In this document: piece after piece, positions 34,672 to 45,161 of the stretch
Layout of the letters: each line of letters starts with the position of its first letter
Position numbering within the stretch: position 1 is the stretch's first letter
Assembly (NCBI GenBank): GCA_013820875.1
Contig: JACDHS010000017.1
Location: 1-50,220 of the forward strand
Direction of reading: 5' to 3'
DNA length: 50,220 bases
Source of the DNA: Verrucomicrobiota bacterium
Lineage (GTDB): Bacteria > Verrucomicrobiota > Verrucomicrobiia > Limisphaerales > JACDHS01
Made by a program: the position numbers and the translations under genes
Notes under the pieces: model-generated
What the model saw: the letters and a program-made list of their open reading frames with translations, nothing else
The model's database searches: none
Told to the model about the DNA's origin: nothing

Positions 34672-37011
34672 ATGGCTGTCGAAGGAAAGATCAATTCATT
34701 AGAGCAACAAGGCTTCGTTTCTCAAACCGCGGGGCCGCTGGCTCATGACCTGCCTCAACGCCAGAAAAATGTCCGCATCCTGCTGCTGGAAGACATGGAG
34801 CCTGATGCGGAATTGATGCAACGTGAATTGCGCAAGGCACAGTTGCCTTTTTGTGCGCGTCGGGTGGAAACGCGGGAAGACTTTTTACGCGCACTGCAGG
34901 AGTTTCAACCGGACATCATACTCTCGGATTTTTCCATGCCGCAATTCACCGCGCTGGAGGCGTTACGATTGCTTCATGCCTCTCCCTATGATGTTCCCTT
35001 CATTCTTGTAACAGGATCGCAATCGGAAGAGGTCGCGGTGGAGTGCATGAAAGAAGGGGTGGATGACTACATCCTCAAAACAAGTCTTATCCGCCTCCCT
35101 TCGGCAGTTGGAAATGCGCTTCGGAAAAAAGAAGCCGAGCGCCAGAAGGAAAGAGCCAGTGATGCCCTGCGACAGAGCGAAGAACATTTCAGATCCCTGA
35201 TTGAAAACGCACTCGATATCATCGCGGTTCTAAATGTCGACGGCACCATTCGCTATGCCAGTCCTTCGGTAAAGGTTTTGGGTTACAGGCCGGAAGAGTT
35301 GATTTCCAAAAGCCTGATTGGATTTGTCTCACCCGATGATGCCCAGGGCACATCGAACATCTTTTATCAGATCCTGACAGAGGCCGGGCATGTGAGAAAA
35401 TTTGAGTTTCTATTCCGGCACAGGGATGGCTCGTGGCGGGTCCTTGAAGCAATTGGAAAAAGCATCCATGCGCATACCGAAAATCTGGGGCTTGTCATCA
35501 ATGCGCGGGATGTAACCGAGCGCAAAGAAGCGGAAACAGCGATCGAGAAACTGGCTGTGTTTCCGCGTTTGAATCCCAATCCAATTTTCGAACTCTCGTC
35601 GGAAAGTCGGCTGAATTATTTTAACCAGGCAGCGGCTGACATGGCGACATTACTGGGGAAAGTTCATCCATCGGAAATTTTGCCCTCTGATACCGGCGCC
35701 ATTGCGCAGGAATGCCTTGCCACTGGTAAAAGCAACCTGCGGCGGGAAACCACTGTGGGGAACCGAATTCTTTCCTGGTCATTCTTTCCGATTATTCCGC
35801 TTCAGGTGGTGCATTGCTATGCAATGGACATCACGGAACGAGTTCACCTGGAAACGCAATTGCGGCAGTCACAAAAAATGGAGTCGATCGGGCAGTTGGC
35901 AGCCGGTGTAGCGCATGATTTCAATAACATTTTGACCCTGGTCCAGGGCTATGCTGGGTTGCTGCTGGCTGAACCGGATCTCACGCCGGAAATGACGGAA
36001 TCCCTCCAGCAGATATCCACCGCTTCGGAACGCGCTGCCAATCTCACGCGGCAACTCCTGGTGTTCAGCCGCAAACAGATGATGCAGACGCAGGAGTTGG
36101 ATTTGAATGAGGTGATCAATACTGTGGCAGGTCTGTTGCGCCGATTGCTGCGTGAAGATGTGACACTGCACTTCCATTATGCGCCGGAACTTCCGCGTAT
36201 CCAGGCCGATTCCGGAATGATCGAGCAGATCCTGATGAATCTCGTGGTGAATGCCCGCGATGCAATGCCCCGCGGAGGACGCATCAGTGTCGGCACCAGC
36301 ACCGTGCAAATCAACGAAGAGCATGTTCGCGCCAATCCGGAAGCGCGGGTTGGGAAATATGTCTGTCTGCGAGTCTCGGATGTTGGCGCGGGTATTCCAC
36401 AAAAACTTCTCACCCGCATTTTTGAGCCTTTCTTTACGACAAAAGAAGTTGGGAAAGGCACGGGGCTCGGACTGGCGACGGTCTATGGAATCGTGAAACA
36501 GCACCAGGGCTGGATCGAAGTGCTGAGCCAAATGGACGAAGGAACGACCTTCCACATTTTCCTCCCTGCAATGGCGCAAGCTTCCGTCCCGGAACAACCT
36601 GCTCCCACGCCGGAAAAAATCTCAGGGGGCTCAGAGAAGATTCTTATTGTCGAAGATGAGCCGGATCTACGAGCCCTTGTCCGGGAGATTCTTAAACACT
36701 ACGGCTACGAGGTGCTGGAAGCCGGTTCTGGCCCGGAAGCACTGCCCATCTGGCAAAAGCATGCCGATGAAATTGATCTTTTGCTCACAGACCTCGTGAT
36801 GCCCGGCAATATGACGGGACGAGAACTCGCAGATAACCTTTTGAAACAGCGTCCGGAACTGAAAGTGATTTACACGAGCGGTTATAGTGTTGAAACGCTG
36901 GGCAAAGATCTTTCCATGAAACGGGGCATCAATTTCCTGCCAAAACCATATCAGCCAATTACCCTGGTAAAAATGGTTCGCGATTGTTTGGATGCCAGGC
37001 GAACGAATTGA
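34672..37011 (+). CDS. Hybrid sensor histidine kinase with receiver domains at both ends
   Basis: 779 residues, no membrane helix, so a soluble sensor. The N-terminal receiver (residues 33-150) has phospho-acceptor Asp86 in LSDFSMP. A PAS domain (about 170-290) follows, with YASPSVKVLGYRPEEL, then a second PAS-like region to about 395. HisKA has His415 in AAGVAHDFNNIL, and HATPase has NLVVNARDAMPRGG, EPFFTTKEVGKGTGLGLATV. The C-terminal receiver has Asp707 in LLTDLVMPG. There is no output domain, so signalling must pass to an unlinked partner or through phosphotransfer. ATG 34672 is preferred over the in-frame TTG at 34657. There is no cognate regulator next door. Confidence 0.92.
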   Translation: MAVEGKINSLEQQGFVSQTAGPLAHDLPQRQKNVRILLLEDMEPDAELMQRELRKAQLPFCARRVETREDFLRALQEFQPDIILSDFSMPQFTALEALRLLHASPYDVPFILVTGSQSEEVAVECMKEGVDDYILKTSLIRLPSAVGNALRKKEAERQKERASDALRQSEEHFRSLIENALDIIAVLNVDGTIRYASPSVKVLGYRPEELISKSLIGFVSPDDAQGTSNIFYQILTEAGHVRKFEFLFRHRDGSWRVLEAIGKSIHAHTENLGLVINARDVTERKEAETAIEKLAVFPRLNPNPIFELSSESRLNYFNQAAADMATLLGKVHPSEILPSDTGAIAQECLATGKSNLRRETTVGNRILSWSFFPIIPLQVVHCYAMDITERVHLETQLRQSQKMESIGQLAAGVAHDFNNILTLVQGYAGLLLAEPDLTPEMTESLQQISTASERAANLTRQLLVFSRKQMMQTQELDLNEVINTVAGLLRRLLREDVTLHFHYAPELPRIQADSGMIEQILMNLVVNARDAMPRGGRISVGTSTVQINEEHVRANPEARVGKYVCLRVSDVGAGIPQKLLTRIFEPFFTTKEVGKGTGLGLATVYGIVKQHQGWIEVLSQMDEGTTFHIFLPAMAQASVPEQPAPTPEKISGGSEKILIVEDEPDLRALVREILKHYGYEVLEAGSGPEALPIWQKHADEIDLLLTDLVMPGNMTGRELADNLLKQRPELKVIYTSGYSVETLGKDLSMKRGINFLPKPYQPITLVKMVRDCLDARRTN

Positions 37012-37174
37012 GATCAGACCAAGCGTTTCCCTCATACGCCATTCCGTCTTCCAACAGTAGCACTCCCCTCTTCCGCCGCTACAATAGTAGCTCTGCATAT
37101 ACATATCTACGCATCAGGATTAGTTGATTTATTACTGGACATGCAGGAATTATTGGACGTTTATATTTTCGGCA

Positions 37175-40100
37175 ATGAGTAAAGAAAGCACCCGGCAGTT
37201 GGAGCAACTATTACGCGAACGCATCGTCATCATTGATGGCGCCATGGGAACAACCATCCGGAGTTACGGGATGACCGAAGCCGATATGCGCGGCGAACGA
37301 TTCAAGGATGCCAAGAAGGATTTGCTCAACAATGGTGATCTTTTTTCGCTCACGCAACCGGCGATGATTTGCGATATCCACCGTCGTTTTCTGGAAGCGG
37401 GAGCGGACATTGTCGAGACGAATACCTTTTCGGCAACGAGCATCGGGCAGAGCGAATTCTTCGTGGATGATCCACGCGAACATGGAGGCCGCAAAGATCC
37501 AGCTTTCTACGAGAAAATCATTCACGATCAATTTTTGAATGACCTTGCATGGGAGATTAACGAGGTCTCGGCGCGTCAATGTCGTGAATGGGCGGATCGC
37601 GTTGCTGAGGCGACCGGTTCACCTCGTTTTGTCGCGGGGGCAATCGGGCCTCTTACAGTCTCCCTGTCGCAATCACCGAGCGTTGATGATGCTGCATTTC
37701 GCACGGTCACATTCGACCAGGTAAAACACGCTTATGTGCATCAAGTCAGGGCACTGATCGCCGGTGGGGTGGACCTTCTTTTGGTGGAGACCATTTTCGA
37801 TTCGCTGAATGCGAAGGCGGCGTTGGTCGCAATCCAGGAGGTCTTTGAAAAGGATGGGGTCACACTGCCCATTATGATTTCGGCAGCGGTTGGCCGCGGT
37901 GGCGAAACAATGATTTCAGCGCAGACGGTGGAAGCTCTCTGGCACGCTGTGCAGCATGTTAAACCTTTAGTGATTGGGTTGAACTGTTCGCTGGGGCCGG
38001 ACCTGATGCGTCCGTTTCTTGCGGAACTTGCCACCAAGACAGACGCTTACATTTCGTGTTATCCGAATGCCGGATTGCCTAATCCCCTTTCGGCGACCGG
38101 ATTCGATTTGGAACCTTGTCACATGGGCGAATATCTGCGCGAGTTTGCGGAAAGCAAATTGATTAATATCGCGGGAGGTTGTTGCGGCAACACGCCGGAA
38201 CACATTGCTGATATCGTCAAATCGGTCAAAGGGATCGTTCCACGCGTTCCGCCTGTCCTTGAACCAAGACTGCGACTCAGCGGTTCACAACCTTTCACGC
38301 ACGACGGAACCTCGTTCCTCATCGTCGGGGAACGGACCAATATTACCGGTTCACCAAAATTCTCGAAGCTCATCAAAGAAGGCAAACTCGAGGAGGCGGT
38401 TTCCGTCGCAAAACAACAGGTGGATAACGGGGCCAACATCATTGATGTGAACATGGATGAAGGGATGATCGATTCAGAAGCGATGATGACGCGATTCTTG
38501 AGTCTCATTGCTTCCGAACCTGACATCACGAAAGTGCCGGTGATGGTGGACTCGTCTAAATGGAGCGTTATTGAGGCCGGATTGAAATGCCTGCAAGGCA
38601 AAGGGGTCGTTAATTCCATTTCGCTCAAAGAAGGCGAAGAGAAGTTCAGGGAACAGGCGCGCCTGGTGCGTCGCTATGGAGCGGCCGTGGTGGTGATGGC
38701 TTTTGACGAACAGGGACAGGCTGATTCCTACGAGCGTCGCCTGGAGATCTGCCAGCGCAGTTATGACATTCTCACCAAAGAAATCGGTTTCCCGCCGGAA
38801 GACATCATTTTTGATCCGAACATCCTGACGGTTGCGACCGGCATGGACGAACACAATAACTATGCCGTTGATTTCATTCGCGCGACAAAATGGATCAAAG
38901 AGAATCTACCGCTCGCCAAGGTAAGCGGTGGCGTGAGCAACATTTCGTTTTCGTTTCGTGGAAACAATGCCGTCCGCGAAGCGATGCACGGTGCATTTCT
39001 ATATCATGCAATCAAAGCCGGGCTCGACATGGGAATCGTTAATGCCGGGATGTTGGAAGTTTACGAAGAGATTCCGAAAGACCTGCTTGAACTGGTGGAA
39101 GACGTCCTGCTGAATCGCCGCCCTGATTCGACGGAACGGCTGATCAACTTCGCCGAAGACCTAAAGAAAAAGCAAAGCGGCGCCAGCGCCACGGAAAAGG
39201 TGGATGCAGCCTGGCGCAGCGAATCGGTTGAAAAACGACTTGAGCACGCCCTTGTTAAAGGCATCACGGATCACATTGATCAGGACATCGAAGAAGCGCG
39301 CCAGAAGTATATCAAACCACTCCTCGTCATCGAAGGTCCGCTGATGAGCGGCATGAATATCGTGGGCGACCTGTTCGGCGCTGGCAAAATGTTTCTCCCC
39401 CAGGTCGTGAAGAGTGCCCGCGTGATGAAGAAAGCAGTTGCTTACCTCACACCCTTCATGGAGGCGGAAAAGGAAGCAATGGCCGCTGCCGGCCATGCTG
39501 TGCAGGCGCAAGGCAAGATTTTGATGGCCACCGTCAAAGGGGACGTCCATGACATCGGCAAAAATATCGTTGGCGTGGTGCTCGGCTGTAACAACTACGA
39601 AGTCATTGATCTGGGCGTAATGGTTTCGTGTGACAAAATTCTGCAAGCCGCCATCGAACACAAAGTGGATGTCATCGGTTTGAGTGGATTGATTACTCCA
39701 TCGCTCGATGAGATGGCGCATGTTGCCAGGGAAATGGAGCGTTTAAAGTTCAAGCTGCCGTTGTTGATCGGCGGAGCAACTACCAGCAGGGCGCATACTG
39801 CAGTGAAAATAGCGCATCATTACAGTGAACCCGTCGTCCATGTATTGGATGCATCACGCGCTGTGCCAGTAGTCAGCGCGTTGATCAGCCAGGAACAAAA
39901 GCCGCAGTTCGTTTCCAACCTTCGCTCTGATTACGAACGTCTCCGCAAGCAGCACGCCGCGCAAAAGACGAAGCTTATCTCGTTGGAAGCAGCGCGCAAA
40001 CGAACACCAACATTCGATTGGCAAAACTATAAACCGGCCAAACCGGAGTTCACAGGTATTCGCGTACTGGACGATGTCCCGATTGCTGACCTTGTTCCTT

Positions 40101-41020
40101 ACATCGATTGGTCACCCTTCTTTCACACTTGGGAATTGCGGGGGCGTTATCCCTCCATTTTGAAGCATGAAAAGTACGGTGAACAAGCCACTAAACTTTT
40201 CGAAGATGCCCAACAACTCCTCAACAAAATCGTTTGTGAAAAGTTGTTAACGGCCAAAGCGATTTACGGTTTTTTCCCGGCAAATCGGGTGGGTGACGAT
40301 GTCGAAATCTACTCGGATGAATCGCGCCAGACTGTCAGCACCACCTTCCATTTCCTGCGCCAGCAAATCGAGAAAGCCGATGGCCAGCCAAATTACAGTC
40401 TCGCTGATTTTATTGCGCCAAAAACAGGAACTTCCGGCGAGACGCCGGAATCACGTTCTTTACCTGATTACATCGGTGGGTTTGCGGTGACTTCCGGCAT
40501 TGGTCTCGACGAAATCGTTAAGAAGTTCAAAGCCGATCACGACGATTACAATGCGATCATGGCTGAAGCTTTGGCCGACCGATTGGCCGAAGCATTTGCC
40601 GAATATCTGCACAAACGTGTTCGCGACGAATGGGGTTTTGGGAAAACCGAAGGTCTTTCGTCCGAGGATATGATCGCGGAGCAATATCGTGGCATTCGAC
40701 CCGCCGCAGGTTACCCAGCCTGCCCTGATCACACGGAGAAAAAGACTCTCTGGCAGTTGTTGGATGCGGAGAAAAACACCGGGATCAAGTTGACTGAAAG
40801 CTACGCCATGTGGCCCGGCTCCAGTGTGAGCGGTTTATATTTCTCACATCCGGAATCGAAATATTTCGCCGTCAGCAAAATCGATCGCGACCAGGTGCTG
40901 GATTATCATCTGCGCAAAGGCATGACCGTGCAGGAAGTGGAACGATGGCTCGGACCGTATTTAAATTATAATCCAGGAGCATCCGTCGCCACGAGTTGTA
41001 GCTGCGGCGTTCCGCACTGA
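37175..41020 (+). CDS. metH: Cobalamin-dependent methionine synthase
   Basis: 1281 residues with all four modules. The homocysteine domain (1-350) has zinc ligands Cys271 (NCSLGP) and Cys336-Cys337 (GGCCGN). The pterin domain (360-620) has [12 protein letters not shown]. The cobalamin cap and Rossmann domains (650-880) have DVHDIGK with axial His792. The S-adenosylmethionine reactivation domain extends to the C-terminus ([20 protein letters not shown]). It methylates homocysteine from methyltetrahydrofolate. ATG 37175 fits the family start; a TTG upstream at 37124 is unlikely. No cobalamin or SAM riboswitch is recognisable in the 160 bp before it. Its stop lies 2 nt from that of the convergent deacetylase gene. 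Confidence 0.97.
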   Translation: MSKESTRQLEQLLRERIVIIDGAMGTTIRSYGMTEADMRGERFKDAKKDLLNNGDLFSLTQPAMICDIHRRFLEAGADIVETNTFSATSIGQSEFFVDDPREHGGRKDPAFYEKIIHDQFLNDLAWEINEVSARQCREWADRVAEATGSPRFVAGAIGPLTVSLSQSPSVDDAAFRTVTFDQVKHAYVHQVRALIAGGVDLLLVETIFDSLNAKAALVAIQEVFEKDGVTLPIMISAAVGRGGETMISAQTVEALWHAVQHVKPLVIGLNCSLGPDLMRPFLAELATKTDAYISCYPNAGLPNPLSATGFDLEPCHMGEYLREFAESKLINIAGGCCGNTPEHIADIVKSVKGIVPRVPPVLEPRLRLSGSQPFTHDGTSFLIVGERTNITGSPKFSKLIKEGKLEEAVSVAKQQVDNGANIIDVNMDEGMIDSEAMMTRFLSLIASEPDITKVPVMVDSSKWSVIEAGLKCLQGKGVVNSISLKEGEEKFREQARLVRRYGAAVVVMAFDEQGQADSYERRLEICQRSYDILTKEIGFPPEDIIFDPNILTVATGMDEHNNYAVDFIRATKWIKENLPLAKVSGGVSNISFSFRGNNAVREAMHGAFLYHAIKAGLDMGIVNAGMLEVYEEIPKDLLELVEDVLLNRRPDSTERLINFAEDLKKKQSGASATEKVDAAWRSESVEKRLEHALVKGITDHIDQDIEEARQKYIKPLLVIEGPLMSGMNIVGDLFGAGKMFLPQVVKSARVMKKAVAYLTPFMEAEKEAMAAAGHAVQAQGKILMATVKGDVHDIGKNIVGVVLGCNNYEVIDLGVMVSCDKILQAAIEHKVDVIGLSGLITPSLDEMAHVAREMERLKFKLPLLIGGATTSRAHTAVKIAHHYSEPVVHVLDASRAVPVVSALISQEQKPQFVSNLRSDYERLRKQHAAQKTKLISLEAARKRTPTFDWQNYKPAKPEFTGIRVLDDVPIADLVPYIDWSPFFHTWELRGRYPSILKHEKYGEQATKLFEDAQQLLNKIVCEKLLTAKAIYGFFPANRVGDDVEIYSDESRQTVSTTFHFLRQQIEKADGQPNYSLADFIAPKTGTSGETPESRSLPDYIGGFAVTSGIGLDEIVKKFKADHDDYNAIMAEALADRLAEAFAEYLHKRVRDEWGFGKTEGLSSEDMIAEQYRGIRPAAGYPACPDHTEKKTLWQLLDAEKNTGIKLTESYAMWPGSSVSGLYFSHPESKYFAVSKIDRDQVLDYHLRKGMTVQEVERWLGPYLNYNPGASVATSCSCGVPH

Positions 41021-41022
41021 CT

Positions 41023-41886
41023 TCACTTTCCGTTCAGGCCTTTTAAGTACGCCAGAATCAATTCTGGAAGCGCTTTGCTGTAACCACCTTCCAACAAGCT
41101 GAACGTCGGCGTTTTCAAAGCGTTAATCTGTTTTCCAATCCAATTAAAATCTTCCAGGTCCATGTTCTGGTTACACAACATGTCGCCTTTGTAGGAATCA
41201 AATCCGGCCGATACAGCAATTAAATCAGGTTTGAACTCCTTCAACTTTGCCAATGCCCTGGAGCAAGCATCACGATAAGCCGCCGCCGGCATGTCTGGTT
41301 CAACTGTGTGGTTGAAGCAATTGTCGCCACGATGCGCAAGTCCAGTTCCAGGATAGGCCGGGGATTGGTGGACCGAGAAAAAGGCGCAGTCAGGGCGATT
41401 CAGCAGAATATCTTCCGTGCCGTTTCCGTGGTGAACATCAAAATCGAACACAGCCACACGTTTGCTTCCGCTTGCCTGGGCTTCCAATACCGCAATCGCA
41501 ATATTGTTCAGAAAACAAAATCCCATCGGTTGATTTTTGGTAGCGTGATGGCCAGGAGGACGCATCAGGCTGAAAGCGATTTCACCGGCACGACACAATT
41601 TCAGCGCATGCAATGCCGCGCCAACCGACCTTCGAGCATGGGCAATGATCTCCGGGTAGGCGGGTGTATCGGCATCGAAATCCACATCACCATTCAATGA
41701 CTCAAGGTGCTGCCTGGAATGCGCCCGTAAAATTTGTTTATCGGTGGGAATCAGCGGCTCCAGCCAATCAATCTGCAGATCGGTTTGGGCCTTAAGCTTT
41801 TCAACACTGCGTTGCACCCGTTGCGGACGTTCTGGATGACCTGGTTTATGATATTCGGTGCAACGTGAATCGGTGATAATTTTCAT
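41023..41886 (-). CDS. Histone-deacetylase-family hydrolase
   Basis: 287 residues of arginase/deacetylase fold. Motifs are GHPERPQRV near 16-24, RPPGHHATKNQP with His113 and His114, zinc-binding FDFDVHHGNGTEDI (Asp150, His152), VSAGFDSYKGD with the third zinc aspartate, and LLEGGYS near the end. Bacterial members deacetylate acetyl-polyamines, acetoin-pathway proteins or other acetyl-lysine/amine substrates; the substrate here is open. It is last in a minus-strand run after tsaB and converges on metH with 2 nt between stops. Confidence 0.93.
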   Translation of the reverse strand: MKIITDSRCTEYHKPGHPERPQRVQRSVEKLKAQTDLQIDWLEPLIPTDKQILRAHSRQHLESLNGDVDFDADTPAYPEIIAHARRSVGAALHALKLCRAGEIAFSLMRPPGHHATKNQPMGFCFLNNIAIAVLEAQASGSKRVAVFDFDVHHGNGTEDILLNRPDCAFFSVHQSPAYPGTGLAHRGDNCFNHTVEPDMPAAAYRDACSRALAKLKEFKPDLIAVSAGFDSYKGDMLCNQNMDLEDFNWIGKQINALKTPTFSLLEGGYSKALPELILAYLKGLNGK

Positions 41887-41920
41887 TTTCTAAATCTCCA
41901 ATAATTTACTGCGCTCTTCT

Positions 41921-42577
41921 TCAAGAAATCAGGCGCGGCGGAGGCGCTTTTACAAAATTTGTTTCTCGCAGGTAAATTGGTTCCAGTTCGGTCGCTGATA
42001 TAAAATCCGATCGAGAACAGGCGAGCCGAACAATGGCTTCCGCAGCCGGAAACAAGACCCTCCCTTTTGCAAATCGACCTGCATCCGGTCCAAAAACCAG
42101 TTCATCCGCGGCGATCCGTCCCTCAACTTCAGCCATGGAAGTAAGATGTAGTTTCATCACTTCAGAGAATCCGTTTTCTGAAAGATCATACCCAGCGAGG
42201 TAAAATTCATTCTTCTGCGCATCGATAACGATGTTAATTTTTCCGCGCAACCCCTGCTCATGGACCTGGGAAGCGAGCGCTCCCGCACTGCTGATTCCCA
42301 GTACTTTGATCTCGGTTGCGAGTTGCCAACCCTGCACGAGCGCGATGGCCGCGCGAATTCCCGTATAAGAACCGGGGCCAATGCCCACCGCGATGCAGCC
42401 AATCTCTTCCCGCTCCAGTTTTGACTCGGCGAGCGCCCTTTCAATCAGCGACACCGCGCGTGTGGAGCGGCCGCCTGTTTCCGATACAGAACCCAAAACG
42501 GTGCATTGACCGTTCTCAATGGATGCGATCGCCACGCTCCGTTGTTCGGAGGAAAATTCAAGCGCCAAAATCTTCAT
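41921..42577 (-). CDS. tsaB: tRNA t6A threonylcarbamoyl complex subunit TsaB
   Basis: 218 residues. The ASKHA-fold N-domain MKILALEFSSEQRSVAIASI and AVGIGPGSYTGIRAAIALVQ are clear family markers, followed by EFYLAGYDLS. TsaB is the non-catalytic partner of TsaD in forming N6-threonylcarbamoyladenosine at position 37 of ANN-decoding tRNAs. ATG 42577 is chosen because the ASKHA domain starts there. It overlaps the end of tsaE by 20 bp on the same strand, so the two are one operon. Confidence 0.95.
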   Translation of the reverse strand: MKILALEFSSEQRSVAIASIENGQCTVLGSVSETGGRSTRAVSLIERALAESKLEREEIGCIAVGIGPGSYTGIRAAIALVQGWQLATEIKVLGISSAGALASQVHEQGLRGKINIVIDAQKNEFYLAGYDLSENGFSEVMKLHLTSMAEVEGRIAADELVFGPDAGRFAKGRVLFPAAEAIVRLACSRSDFISATELEPIYLRETNFVKAPPPRLIS

Positions 42578-43016
42578 AGCTGATGCGGCGCTCCGTCTCG
42601 CTGAGTTGTTCAATCTTCACCATCCGAAAATTCGAGCCGGATGAAACAAGAGAACCGGGCTCTGTTCCCAACCAGCGTTCGATCCATTCGATCACTGCCA
42701 CTCCGGGCGGGTCATAGAAATATTCCTCCAAACCTGCCCCAACGATCTCTTTACGTGATTCCAGGCGATAAAGATCGATGTGAAAGATCGGCAATCGTCC
42801 TCCGTCGTATTCATTGATCAAAGCAAACGTCGGCGATTGCACTTTGTTAAAAAAGCCGAGGCCGCAAGCGATACCTTTGACCAGTTGCGTTTTGCCTGCG
42901 CCAAGATCGCCGCTAAGTCCAAAGACCCATCCCAACTGAGCTTCACGCCCCCACCCTTCCCCTAGCGCCTGAGTCTCTTCCGGACTGCGTGAAATGAAGC
43001 TCGTAGGGTTCATCAT
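42558..43016 (-). CDS. tsaE: tRNA t6A complex ATPase TsaE
   Basis: 152 residues from ATG 43016 (43013 also possible; an in-frame TTG at 43046 adds only repeat-region residues). P-loop SGDLGAGKT is at 35-43, followed by SPTFALINEYDGG, IFHIDLYRLES and VAVIEWIERW. TsaE hydrolyses ATP to reset the TsaBD complex during t6A synthesis. It sits directly before tsaB, which fits shared function. A large palindromic repeat begins 50 bp upstream of the start and may separate this operon from thiL. Confidence 0.95.
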   Translation of the reverse strand: MMNPTSFISRSPEETQALGEGWGREAQLGWVFGLSGDLGAGKTQLVKGIACGLGFFNKVQSPTFALINEYDGGRLPIFHIDLYRLESRKEIVGAGLEEYFYDPPGVAVIEWIERWLGTEPGSLVSSGSNFRMVKIEQLSETERRISYEDFGA

Positions 43017-43065
43017 TGGAAAAAAGTTAACCACGGATGAACCCAAGGACGGCGAAGCGGCAAAA

Positions 43066-43192
43066 CGGAGCGCGGCTGTGTCCGAAGGATCAGCCGCAGC
43101 GCGTGATATTGTTCAAGCGGTTTTGGAAACCTGAACGCTGCACCCACAGCCGTACCCGCTGCGGCTGATGCTTCGCACACAGCCGCGCTCCG
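43066..43192. repeat. REP-like inverted repeat, family R2 (copy 2)
   Basis: 36-bp arms at 43066-43101 and 43157-43192 match at 34 of 36 positions. Each contains CGGAGCGCGGCTGTGT and CAGCCGCAGCG. The core is the same as at 32381-32477, but here the arms are longer. It lies in the 295-bp gap between thiL and tsaE. No gene is visible in that gap. Confidence 0.9.
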
Positions 43193-43311
43193 AAATCTCG
43201 TTATAGTCGCACGACGCTCGAACATATTACTCCCGTTCATAGCAGAACAAGACTCACTATTTTGTGACGATGCATTCTGTTTGGAACATCTGTTTTCATC
43301 CGTGTTAGAAT

Positions 43312-44262
43312 TCAAGTCTTCTTAAGTTCTTTATCAAAATGCGTGTAACCCTTTGCGCCCAGGTCTCGCACGCCCTCTTTGGTGCGGAGTTTCAATCCGG
43401 GCGTTTTAACGATCTTCCCGATGCAACTGAGTTTTACTTTTGGGAATTCCTTCTTCCATCCATCGAGCAACGCCACCGCATCGCCACTCCGCACGGTAAA
43501 TAGAAGCTCAAAATCCTCACCATCAGTCAATGCCGCGAGCAAAGGCGGTTTGGAAGATGATTCTGCGCGCGACTGGAGTTTGGCCGCGCGACTAATGGGG
43601 ATCGCCGCCGCGAGCAGTTCTGCGCCAACTTTGCTTGCCTGCAAAATGTGACGTAAATCACCCGCCAAACCGTCACTCAGATCGATCATCGAATGAATCT
43701 CGAAATTTCCAGCCAGCCATTCCGCTTCCACAAGGCGCGGTTCGAACTCCAGGTGCCGCCCCGACAGCGACCCACCCAGGTTTCCTGTTACAAATATGGC
43801 ATCGCCCGCCTTTGCGCCGGAACGAGTCGGGCATTTGCCTTTGCGAACGGTGCCAAGCAAGGCAATTGAAATAAAGATTCGCTCCGGGTTCGTCGTCGTT
43901 TCTCCGCCAACGATGGCAACGTTGTATTTCTGCGCCACCTCGCCGAGGCCGGAGTAAATGCGCTTCACGAAATCAGCATCGAAATTCTTTGGCAACCCGA
44001 TCGTGATTAGCGCATGCGTCGGGGTGCCAGCCATTGCCGCAATGTCGCTCAGGCAACGCGCCAACGCTTTGTAACCGATCCGTTCCGGTTCAGCCGTTGT
44101 GAGAAAATGAATGCCTTCGACGACAGCATCCGTTTTGAACAGTAGAAATCGATCGGGAAGCCCGAGATCCAGCACGGCGCAATCATCGCCCGTGCCGGTC
44201 ACCACAGAGTCGTTTGTCGGCAAATTCCGAGTAAGCTGTTCGATCAGTTGAAATTCGTTCAT
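43312..44262 (-). CDS. thiL: Thiamine-monophosphate kinase
   Basis: 316 residues with the PurM/ThiL fold: MNEFQLIEQLTRNLP, GTGDDCAVLDLG (metal and ATP binding), KTDAVVEGIHF, GYKALARCLSDIAAMAGTP, VGGETTTNPE, MIDLSDGLAGDLRHIL and LTDGEDFELLFTV. It phosphorylates thiamine monophosphate to the active diphosphate, the last step of the pathway that ThiC (same window) feeds. The start overlaps the stop of the CPBP protease gene (ATGA), so it is translationally coupled. No TPP riboswitch is seen before this operon. Confidence 0.96.
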   Translation of the reverse strand: MNEFQLIEQLTRNLPTNDSVVTGTGDDCAVLDLGLPDRFLLFKTDAVVEGIHFLTTAEPERIGYKALARCLSDIAAMAGTPTHALITIGLPKNFDADFVKRIYSGLGEVAQKYNVAIVGGETTTNPERIFISIALLGTVRKGKCPTRSGAKAGDAIFVTGNLGGSLSGRHLEFEPRLVEAEWLAGNFEIHSMIDLSDGLAGDLRHILQASKVGAELLAAAIPISRAAKLQSRAESSSKPPLLAALTDGEDFELLFTVRSGDAVALLDGWKKEFPKVKLSCIGKIVKTPGLKLRTKEGVRDLGAKGYTHFDKELKKT

Positions 44263-45020
44263 GAACGGAAAAGGAACTTGTTGATAGGCACTTCAAACAA
44301 CATGTAGAGGAAGTTCGCTGTATTAAAGAGGCTGTGAACCAAAATGGGCGCGAGCAGGTTGTCCGTTTCCTCGTAAACCTTCACCAGGACAATCCCGAGA
44401 AAAATAAAAGGAATCATCCCCGCCATATTCTGGTGCATGAGCGCAAACACGATCGCACTTGTCCAAAGGGCCACCTTCGGGAAACCAAAATTTTTAATGG
44501 TCGGATAAAGTATGCCGCGGAACAGAAGTTCCTCCGAGATCGGCGCCAGCACGATGACGGAAATGCCGAACGCAATCTGCTGACGCAACAATTCAGGATC
44601 TGATGCGGCTTTCGCGCTTTGCTGAAAAGTCCTGACGAGCTCCTGCGATTGCGGGCTCCAGTTGAACAAATTCAGTAGTTGGACGGAAACGATCTGTAGC
44701 GTCCACGCGATCGGCACGACGCAGACGCCAGCCAGCACCCCGAAGAGCAAAGCACGCGGCACAGTCGGCAGGCTGAATCCAAAAGCGGTCCTGAACGTAA
44801 GCTTCTCTTCGCGCAAAAAGTTAAAAATCCAGAGCAACGCCACTCCCTGAAAGATCAACGCGCCGACGATGATATCGAACAGAGTTTTGTGCTCAGAAGA
44901 AATATCTCCCGTGACCTGGCGAAGGGCGCCAGCGAGCAGCATCAGGCAAAAGGCGGTGACAATCAGCCCGATCAACATCCGGGCCACTCCTTCTACTCGC
45001 CATGTGCGTTCCGACAACAT
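44259..45020 (-). CDS. CPBP-family intramembrane metalloprotease
   Basis: 253 residues from ATG 45020 (TTG 45026 also in frame), with six to eight membrane helices. CPBP motif one is APISEELLFRGILYP with Glu163 and Glu164, motif two is FALMHQN, and motif three is LVHSLFNTANF. Family members are membrane proteases or protease-like proteins of varied roles. It is coupled to thiL by a 4-bp overlap, although no functional link is known. It is divergent from the spermidine-synthase-like gene across about 140 bp. Confidence 0.88.
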   Translation of the reverse strand: MLSERTWRVEGVARMLIGLIVTAFCLMLLAGALRQVTGDISSEHKTLFDIIVGALIFQGVALLWIFNFLREEKLTFRTAFGFSLPTVPRALLFGVLAGVCVVPIAWTLQIVSVQLLNLFNWSPQSQELVRTFQQSAKAASDPELLRQQIAFGISVIVLAPISEELLFRGILYPTIKNFGFPKVALWTSAIVFALMHQNMAGMIPFIFLGIVLVKVYEETDNLLAPILVHSLFNTANFLYMLFEVPINKFLFRS

Positions 45021-45161
45021 GCGCAAAACCTATGGAGCAATACAGAAACATCAAAGCGTAAATATTATTCTATCGGATGCATTCACCTCATTTTCTTCAA
45101 AATGGGTTTGCCAATGGCCTTTTCACTTTGGAAACTCCACGCGTCTTCCCCACGCGCTGTT

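Noticed and set aside
37012-37174. Cobalamin or SAM riboswitch before metH
   Set aside because: I looked for the B12 box and SAM-I core motifs and found neither; only AT-rich sequence with a short repeated GGAATTATTGGAC-like segment is present.
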